A DNA stretch of 64,000 bases. Origin: Pinirhizobacter soli (lineage in GTDB: Bacteria; Pseudomonadota; Gammaproteobacteria; Xanthomonadales; Rhodanobacteraceae). Of the stretch, positions 1-7,953 are shown one piece after another. Both the position numbers and the translations under genes were made by a program. Each line of letters starts with the position of its first letter. The stretch's first letter is position 1. The DNA lies in contig NZ_JADZLQ010000005.1 of NCBI RefSeq assembly GCF_015905305.1, positions 1-64,000 on the forward strand, given 5' to 3'. The notes beneath the pieces were generated by a model. That model saw only the letters and a program-made list of their open reading frames with translations. It did no database searches and was not told where the DNA came from.

Positions 1-105
1 GTATCCAGGCAAGACGCCCACACAATTCACCTGCGCACACTGTCAAAGATCGTTTCGCCGAACCCGGTTTTACCGGATTCCCTCAGGACGTTTCGTCCGA
101 GGTGA
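1..105 (-). other. rRNA operon leader (partial, runs off the left edge)
   Basis: Read on the minus strand, this stretch follows a strong promoter and carries a boxA-like element (GATCTTTGACA, positions 41-51) and then GTGTGGGCG, both typical of pre-rRNA leaders of gammaproteobacteria. It also holds a short hairpin (CTCGGACG/CGTCCTGAGG). The 16S gene itself would lie beyond position 1, so it is not seen here. The identification rests on motif recognition and promoter type only. Confidence 0.55.
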
Positions 106-112
106 GCCGCCC

Positions 113-140
113 ATTCTACATCGCTTTTGAGGTCCGTCAA
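113..140 (-). promoter_or_regulatory. Strong sigma-70 promoter, rRNA type
   Basis: On the minus strand there is TTGACG (135-140), a 16-bp spacer and TAGAAT (113-118), followed by a G+C-rich discriminator (GGGCGGC), as in stringently controlled rRNA promoters. An A+T-rich stretch upstream (about 150-170) could be an UP element. It would drive the leader at 1-105. Confidence 0.65.
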
Positions 141-334
141 CACCCTTCGTGAAGCTTTATTTCGGGGTGTTGGATGACGCCAGGAAGGTCCGCAGCGGAG
201 GGCTTTCGTCGCGGCGGAGGAGAAGAATAGCGCGGTGTGTGCCGGGTGGGAAGAGGTTGTGACGGAAATTTTTCACACTCCGCCCGAAAGCCTGCAAAAC
301 AAGCACTTTTCCGGCAAGCCGCCCGAAGCGGCGA

Positions 335-359
335 GCGGCGCCCCGTTGCAGGGCGCCGC
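335..359 (-). terminator. Hairpin downstream of the 54-residue gene
   Basis: A perfect 9-bp stem (GCGGCGCCC with GGGCGCCGC) with a 7-base loop lies 28 bases after the stop codon at 388 on the minus strand. No U run follows, so it may be a stability hairpin rather than an intrinsic terminator. The rest of 141-387 shows no gene I can support. Confidence 0.4.
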
Positions 360-387
360 CTTGTTTCATGTTCGGTAAACGGGCTGT

Positions 388-552
388 TTAGCCGACGGCC
401 GCCATGGGCTCGTTCGGCAGGATTTCGAACTCGATTTCGTTACAGGCCAACTGGTGTGCGCAGGGCAGTCCAAGCTGGAAGGGAATCAGGCCTGATTCGG
501 CCGCCAGGCCGAGCTGTTCCCACTGGTCTTCGAACGGTACGAAACGCTGCAT
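388..552 (-). CDS. Small hypothetical protein, 54 residues
   Basis: An open frame begins with ATG at 552 and ends with TAA at 388. The product starts MQRFVPFEDQWEQLGL and ends ILPNEPMAAVG. It is acidic, contains two cysteines (in LPCAHQLACNE), and has no signal peptide or membrane segment. Normal codon use and a hairpin just after the stop favour a real gene. I do not recognise the family, and no function is proposed. It is followed on its strand by the rRNA-type promoter. Confidence 0.55.
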   Translation of the reverse strand: MQRFVPFEDQWEQLGLAAESGLIPFQLGLPCAHQLACNEIEFEILPNEPMAAVG

Positions 553-669
553 CTTCGAGCTCCCTGTCGCCGCGGCCGGTGGGCCACGGTATCGATGGAA
601 CCATCCTGAAGAAGCGTTGGTGAGGAAGTTATGAGGAAAAACTATGACAAACGTAAAAACGGACGTTTA

Positions 670-867
670 TTAATCGAATTCCACCATTTCGAAGTCGTCC
701 TTGGTGACGCCGCAGTCCGGACAGGTCCAGGTATCGGGGATGTCTTCCCAGCGGGTACCGGGCTCCAGGCCTTCGTCGGGGAGTCCTTCAGCCTCGTCGT
801 AGATGAAGCCGCAGACGACGCACATCCATTTGCGCAGGGGGCGGGAATCGGGGCTGGTCTGGCTCAT
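670..867 (-). CDS. rubA: Rubredoxin
   Basis: A small one-iron electron carrier. The two iron-binding knuckles are plain: [13 protein letters not shown] and [17 protein letters not shown], giving four cysteine ligands. The core also has the usual [11 protein letters not shown] segment. I chose ATG at 867 (65 residues), which is closest to the normal 55-60-residue family length. An upstream in-frame ATG at 900 would give 76 residues; neither start has a clear ribosome site. It is divergent from thiE. The electron partner (for example a reductase or hydroxylase) is not in the window. Confidence 0.92.
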   Translation of the reverse strand: MSQTSPDSRPLRKWMCVVCGFIYDEAEGLPDEGLEPGTRWEDIPDTWTCPDCGVTKDDFEMVEFD

Positions 868-962
868 TTCGGTAGCAAGGTAACGAGGGGAAAGTGACAT
901 TTTGGCATAAGCGGCGCGAGGTACGATGTGCGGCTACCGCACCTACCAAGGCCCGTCCGCCC

Positions 963-1601
963 ATGCCAGCCGTCCCGTCCATCCACCCCGCCCTGCGCCG
1001 CGGCGGCCTGTATGCCCTCACTGACGGGCCCCGGCCGGATCTCGTGGAGGTGTGCGAACACGTGCTGCACGGCGGCGCCACCATGCTGCAGTACCGGGAT
1101 GAGACCACGGACGATCCGCGGCGGCTGTCCGAGGCACAGGCCCTTGCCGCCCTGTGCCGGCGCTACCAAGTGCCTTTCATCGTGTATGGCGACATTGCCC
1201 TGGCCGCGGCCGTGGAGGCCGGCGTGCACCTGGACTTCGAAAGCGATGTCGCTGAAGCGCGCGATGCCGTGGGTCCCGGCGCCATCATCGGGGTGTCTTG
1301 CCACGATTCGATCGAACACGCCCGCACGGCGGCAGCCGCCGGCGCCGATTACGTCTCTTTCGGGGCGTTCTTCCCTTCCCCGACCAAGCCCCATGCCGGC
1401 CGCGCAAGGCCGGAGACCCTGCGGCAGGCCGCCGCACTGGGCGTGGCGCGGGTAGCGATCGGCGGCATCACCCTCGACAATGGGATTTCCCTGATCGATG
1501 CCGGCGCCCAGTACCTGGCCGTGGTGTCGGCTGTGTTTTCCGCCGACCACCCCGAAAAAGCCGCGCACGACTTCGCCGCCCTGTTCGAAGGACTCGCATG
1601 A
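963..1601 (+). CDS. thiE: Thiamine phosphate synthase
   Basis: Joins the thiazole and pyrimidine moieties of thiamine (HMP-PP plus THZ-P to thiamine phosphate). The TIM-barrel pattern is visible: LYALTDG near the start, QYRDET, then [15 protein letters not shown] and VAIGGIT, which bind the phosphates. The usual GVHLG segment reads GVHLDFESD here, so a position normally near the substrate pyrophosphate differs. ATG at 963 gives 212 residues, normal for the family; an upstream ATG at 894 would add 23 low-complexity residues. It overlaps hemL by 4 bases (ATGA), so the two are probably translationally coupled. Confidence 0.88.
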   Translation: MPAVPSIHPALRRGGLYALTDGPRPDLVEVCEHVLHGGATMLQYRDETTDDPRRLSEAQALAALCRRYQVPFIVYGDIALAAAVEAGVHLDFESDVAEARDAVGPGAIIGVSCHDSIEHARTAAAAGADYVSFGAFFPSPTKPHAGRARPETLRQAAALGVARVAIGGITLDNGISLIDAGAQYLAVVSAVFSADHPEKAAHDFAALFEGLA

Positions 1602-2887
1602 CTTCCAACCACGATCTTTTCCAGCGCGCCCAGGCCTTGATGCCCGGCGGCGTGAATTCGCCCGTGCGTGCCTTCCGTTCGGTGGGCGGAGAGCCCTTCT
1701 TCACCGCCCGCGCCGACGGTGCGTTCCTGTGGGACGTGGAAGGCAAGCGCTACATCGACTACGTCGGTTCCTGGGGTCCGATGGTGGCGGGGCATAACCA
1801 TCCGCACGTGCGCGAGGCCGTGGCCCGCGCCATCGGCGATGGTCTTTCCTATGGCACGCCCTGCGCCGCGGAAGTCACCATGGCCGAGACCATCGTGCGG
1901 CTGGTGCCGTCGATCGAGATGGTGCGCATGGTGAACTCCGGCACCGAGGCCACGATGTCGGCGATTCGCCTGGCGCGCGGCGCCACCGGTCGCAACCTGA
2001 TCGTGAAGTTCGAAGGCTGCTATCACGGCCACGGCGACAGCTTCCTGGTGAAAGCGGGCTCCGGCGCGCTCACCTTTGGCGTGCCCACCTCGCCCGGCGT
2101 GCCCAAGGCCGCGGCGGACCTCACGCTTACCCTGCCCTATAACGACTTCGACGCCGCGCGCGAACTGTTCGCCAGCCGCGGGCACGAGATCGCGGGCCTG
2201 ATCATCGAGCCGGTCGCCGGCAACATGAATTGCATCCTGCCGCGCGAGGGTTACCTGCAGCTGCTGCGCGAGCTGTGCACGGCCTCCGGCGCGATCCTGA
2301 TCTTCGACGAAGTGATGACGGGCTTCCGCGTGGCCCTGGGCGGCGCCCAGGCGTACTACGGCATCACGCCGGACCTCACCACCTTCGGCAAGGTGATCGG
2401 CGGCGGCATGCCGGTGGGTGCCTACGGCGGGCGGAAAGAGCTTATGCAGCAGATCGCGCCGTCAGGCCCGATCTACCAGGCCGGCACACTGTCAGGTAAC
2501 CCCGTGGCGATGGCAGCGGGCCTGGCCATGCTGGAACTGGTGAGCGCCCCGGGCTTTCATGAAAACCTGGCGGCGAAGACTCGCCTGCTGACCGATGGCC
2601 TGTTGGCCGTGGCAGCCGAAACCGGCACGCCGTTCAGCGTGAACCGCATCGGCGGCATGTTCGGCCTGTTCTTCACCAGTGAACAGGTGGAAACCTACGC
2701 ACAGGCCACCGCAGCGGACGTCGCGGCCTTCAACCGTTTCTTCCACGGCATGCTCGAACGCGGCGTGTACCTGGCGCCGTCGGCATTCGAGGCGGGCTTC
2801 GTGTCCAGCATGCACACCGATGAAGTGATCGCCGCCACGCTGGAAGCTGCACGCGGCGCCTTCGCCGACGCGGCAATCGCGGCATGA
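1598..2887 (+). CDS. hemL: Glutamate-1-semialdehyde 2,1-aminomutase
   Basis: PLP enzyme of the C5 haem pathway that converts glutamate-1-semialdehyde to 5-aminolevulinate. The 429-residue product is full length. It carries [12 protein letters not shown] at the N terminus, the YHGHGD loop, the FDEVMTGFR cofactor motif, and the Schiff-base lysine at residue 265 in TFGKVIGGG. The start is fixed by the 4-base overlap with thiE, and its own end overlaps the next gene by 4 bases, so thiE-hemL-phosphatase form one operon. Confidence 0.98.
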   Translation: MTSNHDLFQRAQALMPGGVNSPVRAFRSVGGEPFFTARADGAFLWDVEGKRYIDYVGSWGPMVAGHNHPHVREAVARAIGDGLSYGTPCAAEVTMAETIVRLVPSIEMVRMVNSGTEATMSAIRLARGATGRNLIVKFEGCYHGHGDSFLVKAGSGALTFGVPTSPGVPKAAADLTLTLPYNDFDAARELFASRGHEIAGLIIEPVAGNMNCILPREGYLQLLRELCTASGAILIFDEVMTGFRVALGGAQAYYGITPDLTTFGKVIGGGMPVGAYGGRKELMQQIAPSGPIYQAGTLSGNPVAMAAGLAMLELVSAPGFHENLAAKTRLLTDGLLAVAAETGTPFSVNRIGGMFGLFFTSEQVETYAQATAADVAAFNRFFHGMLERGVYLAPSAFEAGFVSSMHTDEVIAATLEAARGAFADAAIAA

Positions 2888-3504
2888 CGGTGGGTGTCGA
2901 CGCCATCCTGTTCGACATGGATGGCGTGCTCTGCGACTACTCGCGCAACACCCGCCTGGACGAACTGGGCAAGGCGATGGGTACCGACCGCGAGACGGCG
3001 CGCGATGTGATGTACAACAGCAACCTGGAGTGGGAAGCCGACGCGGGCGCGATGGATGTCGACGCCTATATGGCGGCGCTTTCGGCGGGTTTCGGCCGTA
3101 CCTTGAGCGAAGAGGCCTGGCTGCATGCGCGCGTGGCCGCCACTCAGGTTCGACCATCGATGGTGGCGTTGGCCGAGGAGCTTTCCGGCACGCTGAAGAT
3201 CGGCCTGCTCACCAACAACAGCTTCATGATGCAGCGGCACCTGCGCACGGTGTCGCCGGGCCTTTTCCCGTTGTTCGAAGGCCGCGCGTGGACGTCGGCT
3301 GAGATGGGGGCGATCAAGCCGCACGCGGAATGCTATCTACAGTGCGCCAGCGCGATGGATGCTGAGCCCTCGCGCATCCTGTTCGTGGACGACGCCGAGG
3401 AGAACGTGACCGGCGCCGTGGTGGCGGGCCTGCAGGGTTACTTCTTCACCACGCAGGCCGCCTTCGAGGACGAATTACGACGCCTTGGCGTGCGCCTGGC
3501 CTGA
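2884..3504 (+). CDS. HAD-superfamily hydrolase (phosphatase-like)
   Basis: A 206-residue haloacid dehalogenase-type hydrolase. Motif I is FDMDGV with nucleophile D11 and acid/base D13; motif II is LLTNNS; motif III is the lysine in AIKPHAECY; motif IV is [10 protein letters not shown] helical cap lies between motifs I and II, as in the HAD-IA group. The substrate cannot be read from sequence. Translation is coupled to hemL by an ATGA overlap. The last 30 bases overlap the 3' end of the convergent argD gene. Confidence 0.88.
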   Translation: MTVGVDAILFDMDGVLCDYSRNTRLDELGKAMGTDRETARDVMYNSNLEWEADAGAMDVDAYMAALSAGFGRTLSEEAWLHARVAATQVRPSMVALAEELSGTLKIGLLTNNSFMMQRHLRTVSPGLFPLFEGRAWTSAEMGAIKPHAECYLQCASAMDAEPSRILFVDDAEENVTGAVVAGLQGYFFTTQAAFEDELRRLGVRLA

Positions 3505-4749
3505 AGCGTCGTTCGCCGATGCAGTGATCTCGTGGAGCGCCGCACCCAGGCGTTCCATACCTTCGGCAAGCTCGGCGTCGGTGATGGTGAGCGGCGGTAC
3601 GAAGCGCAGGACATCCGGGCCCGCCTGCAACAGCAACAGGCCATGGGCGGCACAGGCATCGAGGATCTCGCCGGCCTTGCCCTTCCAGGGGCTGGCCAGC
3701 ACCGCACCGATCATCAGGCCGCGGCCACGCACCTCTTCAAAGATGTTGAGCTCTTGATTGAGCCTGGCCAGCACAGTGCGAAGGTCGTTGGCCTGGCGCT
3801 CCACATTCAGCAGCACCGCGGCCGAGGACAGTTTGGCCAGCGCCACGCGGGCCACCGCGGCAGCCATCGGATTGCCCCCAAAGGTGGTGCCATGGGCGCC
3901 GAACTGCATCACCGCGGCCACCTTGGGACCAGCCAGCATCGCGCCGATGGGGAAGCCTGCGCCCAGCGCCTTGGCCAGGGTGACGATGTCGGGGGTGATG
4001 CCATCCTGCACGTGGGCGAACAAGGTGCCGGTGCGACCCATGCCGCACTGGATTTCATCAAGCACCACCAGGGCGCCATGCGCGTCGCACAGCTCGCGTA
4101 CTTTCTTCAGGAAACCCGGTGCGGCCGGCAGCACGCCGCCTTCGCCTTGCACGGGCTCCAGCATCACGGCGGCGACGTCACCCGGCGCGAAGGCCTCGGC
4201 GAGCGCGGCTTCGTCGTTGAAATCGAGATAGCGAAAACCCGCGGGCAGCGGCTCGTAGCCTTCCTGGTACTTCGGTTGCGCGGTGGCGGTGACCGTGGCC
4301 AGCGTGCGGCCGTGGAAGGAGCCGCGGAAGGTGATGATCACGCGCTTGTCGGCCGGACGGCCTTCCGACGCGGCCCATTTGCGTACCAGTTTGATCGCCG
4401 CCTCGTTGGCTTCGGCGCCGGAATTGCACAGGAACACGCGCTCGGCGAAACCCGAGGCCTGCACCAGCTCCTGGGCCAGCCGCAGCGGGGGCTCGGTGTA
4501 GAACACGTTGGAGCTGTGCCAAAGCTTGCCGGCCTGCGTCACCAAGGCTGAGACGAGGTCTTCGTCCTGGTGGCCCAGCGCGTTTACCGCGATGCCGGCG
4601 CCCAGGTCGACGTAGTCGCGCCCTTCGGTATCCCACACGCGCGCGCCCTTGCCGTGGTCCAGTACGACGTCACGGGGACGGTATACCGGCAGCCAGTAGC
4701 GCTTGCCCAGTCCGATGATGTCGGTGGTGGGATCGGGGTGCTGCGACAT
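3475..4749 (-). CDS. argD: Acetylornithine aminotransferase family protein
   Basis: Class III PLP aminotransferase of arginine synthesis, exchanging the amino group between N-acetylornithine and 2-oxoglutarate. The 424-residue product shows CNSGAEANEAAIK, FRGSFHGRT, LDEIQCGMGRTG and the PLP lysine at about residue 260 (LAKALGAGFPIGA). ATG at 4749 removes 34 extra N-terminal residues of an upstream frame and fits the family length. Ornithine or succinylornithine are possible alternative substrates. The upstream intergenic region is shared with the sigma-54 promoter of the opposite gene. Confidence 0.9.
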   Translation of the reverse strand: MSQHPDPTTDIIGLGKRYWLPVYRPRDVVLDHGKGARVWDTEGRDYVDLGAGIAVNALGHQDEDLVSALVTQAGKLWHSSNVFYTEPPLRLAQELVQASGFAERVFLCNSGAEANEAAIKLVRKWAASEGRPADKRVIITFRGSFHGRTLATVTATAQPKYQEGYEPLPAGFRYLDFNDEAALAEAFAPGDVAAVMLEPVQGEGGVLPAAPGFLKKVRELCDAHGALVVLDEIQCGMGRTGTLFAHVQDGITPDIVTLAKALGAGFPIGAMLAGPKVAAVMQFGAHGTTFGGNPMAAAVARVALAKLSSAAVLLNVERQANDLRTVLARLNQELNIFEEVRGRGLMIGAVLASPWKGKAGEILDACAAHGLLLLQAGPDVLRFVPPLTITDAELAEGMERLGAALHEITASANDASGQAHAKAS

Positions 4750-4841
4750 GGCGGGGGCTCCGGACAACAAAGGTCGTGGGTGGGATGTGAAGTGTAAACG
4801 GAAGCTGTGTATCAACGGTGCAACACCCGGCACGGCCCCGC

Positions 4842-4950
4842 AACAAGGCATTTTCCTTGCGCCTATGTCCTTTGGCCGTAACAGCGCGCCAACACCGTGA
4901 ACGGCGCGTAAGCACGGCGGGCTACCGCAAGGGCTTGAAACAAGGCATTT
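4842..4950 (+). promoter_or_regulatory. Candidate activator sites upstream of the sigma-54 promoter
   Basis: The 12-mer AACAAGGCATTT occurs twice, at 4842-4853 and 4939-4950. The first copy is part of the interrupted palindrome CAAGG-N6-CCTTG (4844-4859). Next to the second copy is CTTGAAACAAG (4934-4944). The first lies about 100 bases upstream of the -24 element, a usual distance for enhancer sites of sigma-54 activators. Assignment to the neighbouring activator is inference. Confidence 0.4.
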
Positions 4951-4956
4951 GCCGAA

Positions 4957-4973
4957 TTGGCATGTCGCTTGCC
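4957..4973 (+). promoter_or_regulatory. Sigma-54 (RpoN) -24/-12 promoter
   Basis: TTGGCATGTCGCTTGCC matches the consensus TGGCAC-N5-TTGC closely: GG at 4959-4960 and GC at 4971-4972 are exactly ten bases apart. Transcription would begin near 4984, about 24 bases before the ATG of the peptide gene. The convergent gene encodes a sigma-54 activator, which strengthens the call. Confidence 0.8.
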
Positions 4974-5007
4974 TTATTTATCCAGGGTGAGTGAAGGAGG
5001 CGATGTC

Positions 5008-5169
5008 ATGTACCTGCGCCTTTGGGAATGCTCCGGCACGCTTCTGCTGGTATCCGCCACGGCCGGCTACCTGGAGGCCTGTGCCCAGGGCACAGGCAAC
5101 GAGCGACTGCCCACCAAAGGCGCAGCGAATGATGACGATGATGGAATCGACGAGGATGCCTGCACCTGA
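5008..5169 (+). CDS. Small acidic peptide under sigma-54 control, 53 residues
   Basis: ATG at 5008 is preceded by an excellent ribosome site, GAAGGAGG (4993-5000), 7 bases upstream. The product begins MYLRLWECSGTLLLVSATAGY, a hydrophobic stretch at residues 10-22 that could be a weak leader or membrane contact. It ends in a strongly acidic tail (DDDDGIDEDACT). There are three cysteines, at 8, 25 and 52. I do not recognise the family. It sits alone between a sigma-54 promoter and a hairpin, and faces its likely regulator. A secreted or modified peptide is possible but unproven. Confidence 0.7.
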   Translation: MYLRLWECSGTLLLVSATAGYLEACAQGTGNERLPTKGAANDDDDGIDEDACT

Positions 5170-5232
5170 AAGCGCCTCGTGGCAAGTTCGGCCGTCTGGC
5201 AACCCTGCCAGTCCGGACGGCTCGAGGGGAAT

Positions 5233-5261
5233 CCCCCCGCTCCGCACACGCGGACGGGGGG
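5233..5261. terminator. Hairpin between convergent genes
   Basis: CCCCCCG...CCGC pairs with GCGG...CGGGGGG, with a single bulge and a 4-base loop. It sits between the stop of the 53-residue peptide gene (5169) and the stop of the convergent activator gene (5273), so it could serve both. The T run afterwards is poor. Confidence 0.5.
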
Positions 5262-5272
5262 CGTTCTCTCGC

Positions 5273-6301
5273 CTAGCGCAATTCGTCCACGCTCAGCTGG
5301 TGCTTCTTGCACAGCCGGTACACCGTTACGCGCGACACGCGCAGGCGCCTGGCGCATTCGGAAATGTTGAATGCGCTTTCGCGCAGGCAACTGACGATGG
5401 CTTCGCGCTCGGCCAGGATGCGTGCATTGCACAACGTGGCATTGCGGCTGGCAGCATCGCCGTCGCTCAGTTCCAGGTCCTGGTGGGTGATCAACGCGTC
5501 GTCGGCGATCACTGCCGCGCGCTGCACGCGGTTCATCAACTCGCGGATATTCCCCGGCCAGGCAAACGATTCCATCGCCCGGCGCGCACTGGCGCTGAAG
5601 GCACGCGCACGCGTGGCGTAGGTTTCGCGGAATTCGTCCAGGAACCGCTGCGCCAGCAATTCGATGTCGCCGTGGCGTTCGCGCAGCGGCGGCATGCGCA
5701 GGCGAAGCACGTTCAACCGGTAGAAGAGATCTTCGCGGAAGCGACCCTCGGCTACGGCCTTCTCAAGATCGACGTGGGTCGCGGCGAGCACGCGCACGTT
5801 GATCTTCGTGCTGTGCGAATTACCGATGCGCTCGATGGTGCCTTCCTGCAAAACGCGAAGCAGGTTGGTTTGCGCTTCCAGCGGAAGGTCGCCGATCTCA
5901 TCCAGGAAGATGGTGCCGCCGTCGGCGGCCTCGAACAGGCCCACGCGTCGACCCATGGCGCCGGTGAAGGCGCCGCGCTCGTGGCCGAACAATTCCGACT
6001 GCACCAGGTTCGCCGGCAACGCACCGCAGTTCACCGCGATGAAAGGCTTCTCGCCACGAGGCGAAAGTTGGTGCAGGCTTCGCGCCGCCAACTCCTTGCC
6101 GGTACCGGTCTCGCCGGTGATCAGCAGCGGAAGTTCCACATGAGCAAAACGGGTAACGCTTTCTGCCACGAGCCGGATGGCCGGGCTGAATCCAATGATC
6201 ACAGCTTGCGCGGCTTTCGCGCCCAGTGGCAACAACGGCTGGCCTGTGTCCACGCCTTTAGGGGGCCCACCGGCCCAGACTTGCTTAGCGTTGCGCAACA
6301 T
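5273..6301 (-). CDS. Sigma-54-dependent activator without a sensor domain
   Basis: AAA+ enhancer-binding protein of 342 residues. Walker A is GETGTGKE (63-70), the sigma-54 contact loop is an intact GAFTGA (110-115), Walker B is TIFLDEIGDL, and a Fis-type helix-turn-helix lies near 305-325. The first 35 residues are too short for a receiver, GAF or PAS domain, so activity must be controlled by level or by a partner, as in PspF-type regulators. It converges on a gene with a near-perfect -24/-12 promoter. Its own upstream region (6302-6500) shows no good sigma-54 promoter. Confidence 0.93.
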   Translation of the reverse strand: MLRNAKQVWAGGPPKGVDTGQPLLPLGAKAAQAVIIGFSPAIRLVAESVTRFAHVELPLLITGETGTGKELAARSLHQLSPRGEKPFIAVNCGALPANLVQSELFGHERGAFTGAMGRRVGLFEAADGGTIFLDEIGDLPLEAQTNLLRVLQEGTIERIGNSHSTKINVRVLAATHVDLEKAVAEGRFREDLFYRLNVLRLRMPPLRERHGDIELLAQRFLDEFRETYATRARAFSASARRAMESFAWPGNIRELMNRVQRAAVIADDALITHQDLELSDGDAASRNATLCNARILAEREAIVSCLRESAFNISECARRLRVSRVTVYRLCKKHQLSVDELR

Positions 6302-6501
6302 GCCCTACCCCGAAGATCCTTGCTGCGGGCTTGATCCCGCCTGCCACCGCGTCGCCCCCAAACAACCCGGCCCCGTGCCATTTTTCTTCTAAGGACTGCC
6401 CGAAGAAAACTACTCGGGAGGAAAAAACCCCGCCATCCGACTAACGGCCGAGGCCGTGATGTCTATTCCTGTCACTTTGTTCAGCAAAGGACGAGAACGC
6501 G

Positions 6502-7320
6502 TTAGTCGAGGAAAAGGTCTGGTGCAAGGTTTTGGCCTGGTTTTACGGCATATTTTGAAAGATCGCCCACGCCTTCGGCCGCCAGTACTTCATCGTCGAT
6601 GAAGAAGCGGCCGCTGTTTTCGCGCGATGAACGCACCAGGATGGCATGCGCGGCATCGGCCACGATCTCCGGTTTCCGACAGTTTTCCGCGTGGATGCCC
6701 TCGATCATGCCGATAGCTGCCGTAGCAATTACTGTCCTGGGCCACAGCGCATTGACGGCAATGCCGGCCTCTGCGAACTCGGCCGACATGCCCAGCACGC
6801 ACAGGCTCATGCCGAACTTGGCAATCGTGTAGGCCGTGTGCGGCGCATACCATTTCGGGTCCAGTGACGGTGGCGGGGACAGCATCAGCACGTGCGGGTT
6901 GGCCGCCTTGCGCAGGTGCGGCAGGCAGGCCTGGGTCACCATGAAGGTGCCCCGGGTATTGACCTGGTTCATCAGGTCGAAGCGCTTCATTGGCGTGCCT
7001 TCGATGCCGGCGAGCCAGATCGCGCTGGCGTTGTTCACGCAAACGTCGATGCCGCCGAAGCGCTCGACCGCCTTCGCCACGGCATCGCGCACCTGGTCTT
7101 CCTCGCGGATGTCCACTTGCAGCGCCAGCGCCTTGCCGCCGGCCGCCTCGATCTCGGCCGCGGCGGTGTGGATGGTGCCGGGAAGCTTGGGGTTGGGTAC
7201 GCCGCTCTTGGCCGCGATCACGATGTTGGCGCCGTCGCGTGCCGCGCGCAGGGCGATGGCCAGGCCAATGCCGCGCGAGGCACCGGTGATGAAAAGGGTC
7301 TTGCCGGCGAGCGTGGTCAT
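6502..7320 (-). CDS. Short-chain dehydrogenase/reductase
   Basis: NAD(P)-dependent oxidoreductase of 272 residues. The cofactor loop TGASRGIG is at the N terminus, followed by VNNAS and the active-site YTIAKFGM (Tyr-x-x-x-Lys). The insertion around AAKSGVPNPKLPGTIHTAA is typical of the HSDL2-like group of SDRs. ATG at 7320 has AAGGA 7-8 bases upstream. It follows the LON-domain gene by 20 bases and is probably the last gene of the mpl operon. The substrate is unknown. Confidence 0.85.
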   Translation of the reverse strand: MTTLAGKTLFITGASRGIGLAIALRAARDGANIVIAAKSGVPNPKLPGTIHTAAAEIEAAGGKALALQVDIREEDQVRDAVAKAVERFGGIDVCVNNASAIWLAGIEGTPMKRFDLMNQVNTRGTFMVTQACLPHLRKAANPHVLMLSPPPSLDPKWYAPHTAYTIAKFGMSLCVLGMSAEFAEAGIAVNALWPRTVIATAAIGMIEGIHAENCRKPEIVADAAHAILVRSSRENSGRFFIDDEVLAAEGVGDLSKYAVKPGQNLAPDLFLD

Positions 7321-7340
7321 GGGGTGTCCTTCCAATGAGT

Positions 7341-7943
7341 TCAGTCGCGCTGGAAGCGCGGCAGGATATCGCGCAGTTCCGCCAGGCGCCGGGTGGGGTC
7401 GGTGAGTTCAAGCATGTGCTGGGCTTCGTCGGGCGCCAGCGGCAACAGTTCGGTAAGACGGAAGCCAACCCAGCTGGCGTCGTCGTAGAGCTGGCGCGGC
7501 GCATTGCGATAGTGCGGGGCCATCTGGTCGATCAGGCGCTCGAGGATGGTGGGCAGCAAGGCAAGTTCCACCGGCACCTCGATCGCGGGTTCCTCCGGCC
7601 AGTGGGTGATGTCGCCCCGCACCTGGCCATCGGCACGCACGCGGGTGCGCGTGACGCGGAACCGGCCGCCGCCGCGCGCGGTAATGCCAAGCAAGCCGTC
7701 GCCACGAGTGGTGAAGTCGATGATGTCGGCAAGCGTGCCCACCGCGGCTGCGGCCGCGGGCAGGCCTACTTCGCGCCCCTCGGCGATCAGGCACACGCCG
7801 AACGGCGTGCCGCCCCGTGTGCACTCGCGGACGAGGTCGAGGTAACGCGGTTCGAAGATGCGCAACTGCAGTTCCCCGCCCGGCAAAAGGACGTTGGAGA
7901 GGGGAAACAATGGGATGTCATTGCCAGGCTTGGATGAGGCCAT
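7341..7943 (-). CDS. LON substrate-binding domain protein
   Basis: A stand-alone N-terminal LON domain of 200 residues without ATPase or protease modules. The signature IPLFPLSNVLLPGGELQLRIFEPRYLDLV is clear, and GTPFGVCLI follows. Such proteins are common near cell-wall genes and have no settled role; substrate recognition for proteolysis is a guess. ATG at 7943 was preferred over an upstream in-frame start at 7976, which would overlap mpl. It lies 10 bases after the mpl stop, so it is co-transcribed. Confidence 0.85.
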   Translation of the reverse strand: MASSKPGNDIPLFPLSNVLLPGGELQLRIFEPRYLDLVRECTRGGTPFGVCLIAEGREVGLPAAAAAVGTLADIIDFTTRGDGLLGITARGGGRFRVTRTRVRADGQVRGDITHWPEEPAIEVPVELALLPTILERLIDQMAPHYRNAPRQLYDDASWVGFRLTELLPLAPDEAQHMLELTDPTRRLAELRDILPRFQRD

Positions 7944-7953
7944 ATCCCGGAGT

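Noticed and set aside
5008-5169. Precursor of a graspetide or other modified peptide, suggested by the acidic tail
   Set aside because: No ATP-grasp ligase, radical-SAM enzyme, protease or ABC exporter lies beside it, so the class cannot be claimed.
6302-6500. A second sigma-54 promoter driving the activator gene itself (TGGCACGGGG on the minus strand near 6380)
   Set aside because: The GG element is present but there is no GC ten bases further, so the -12 half is missing.
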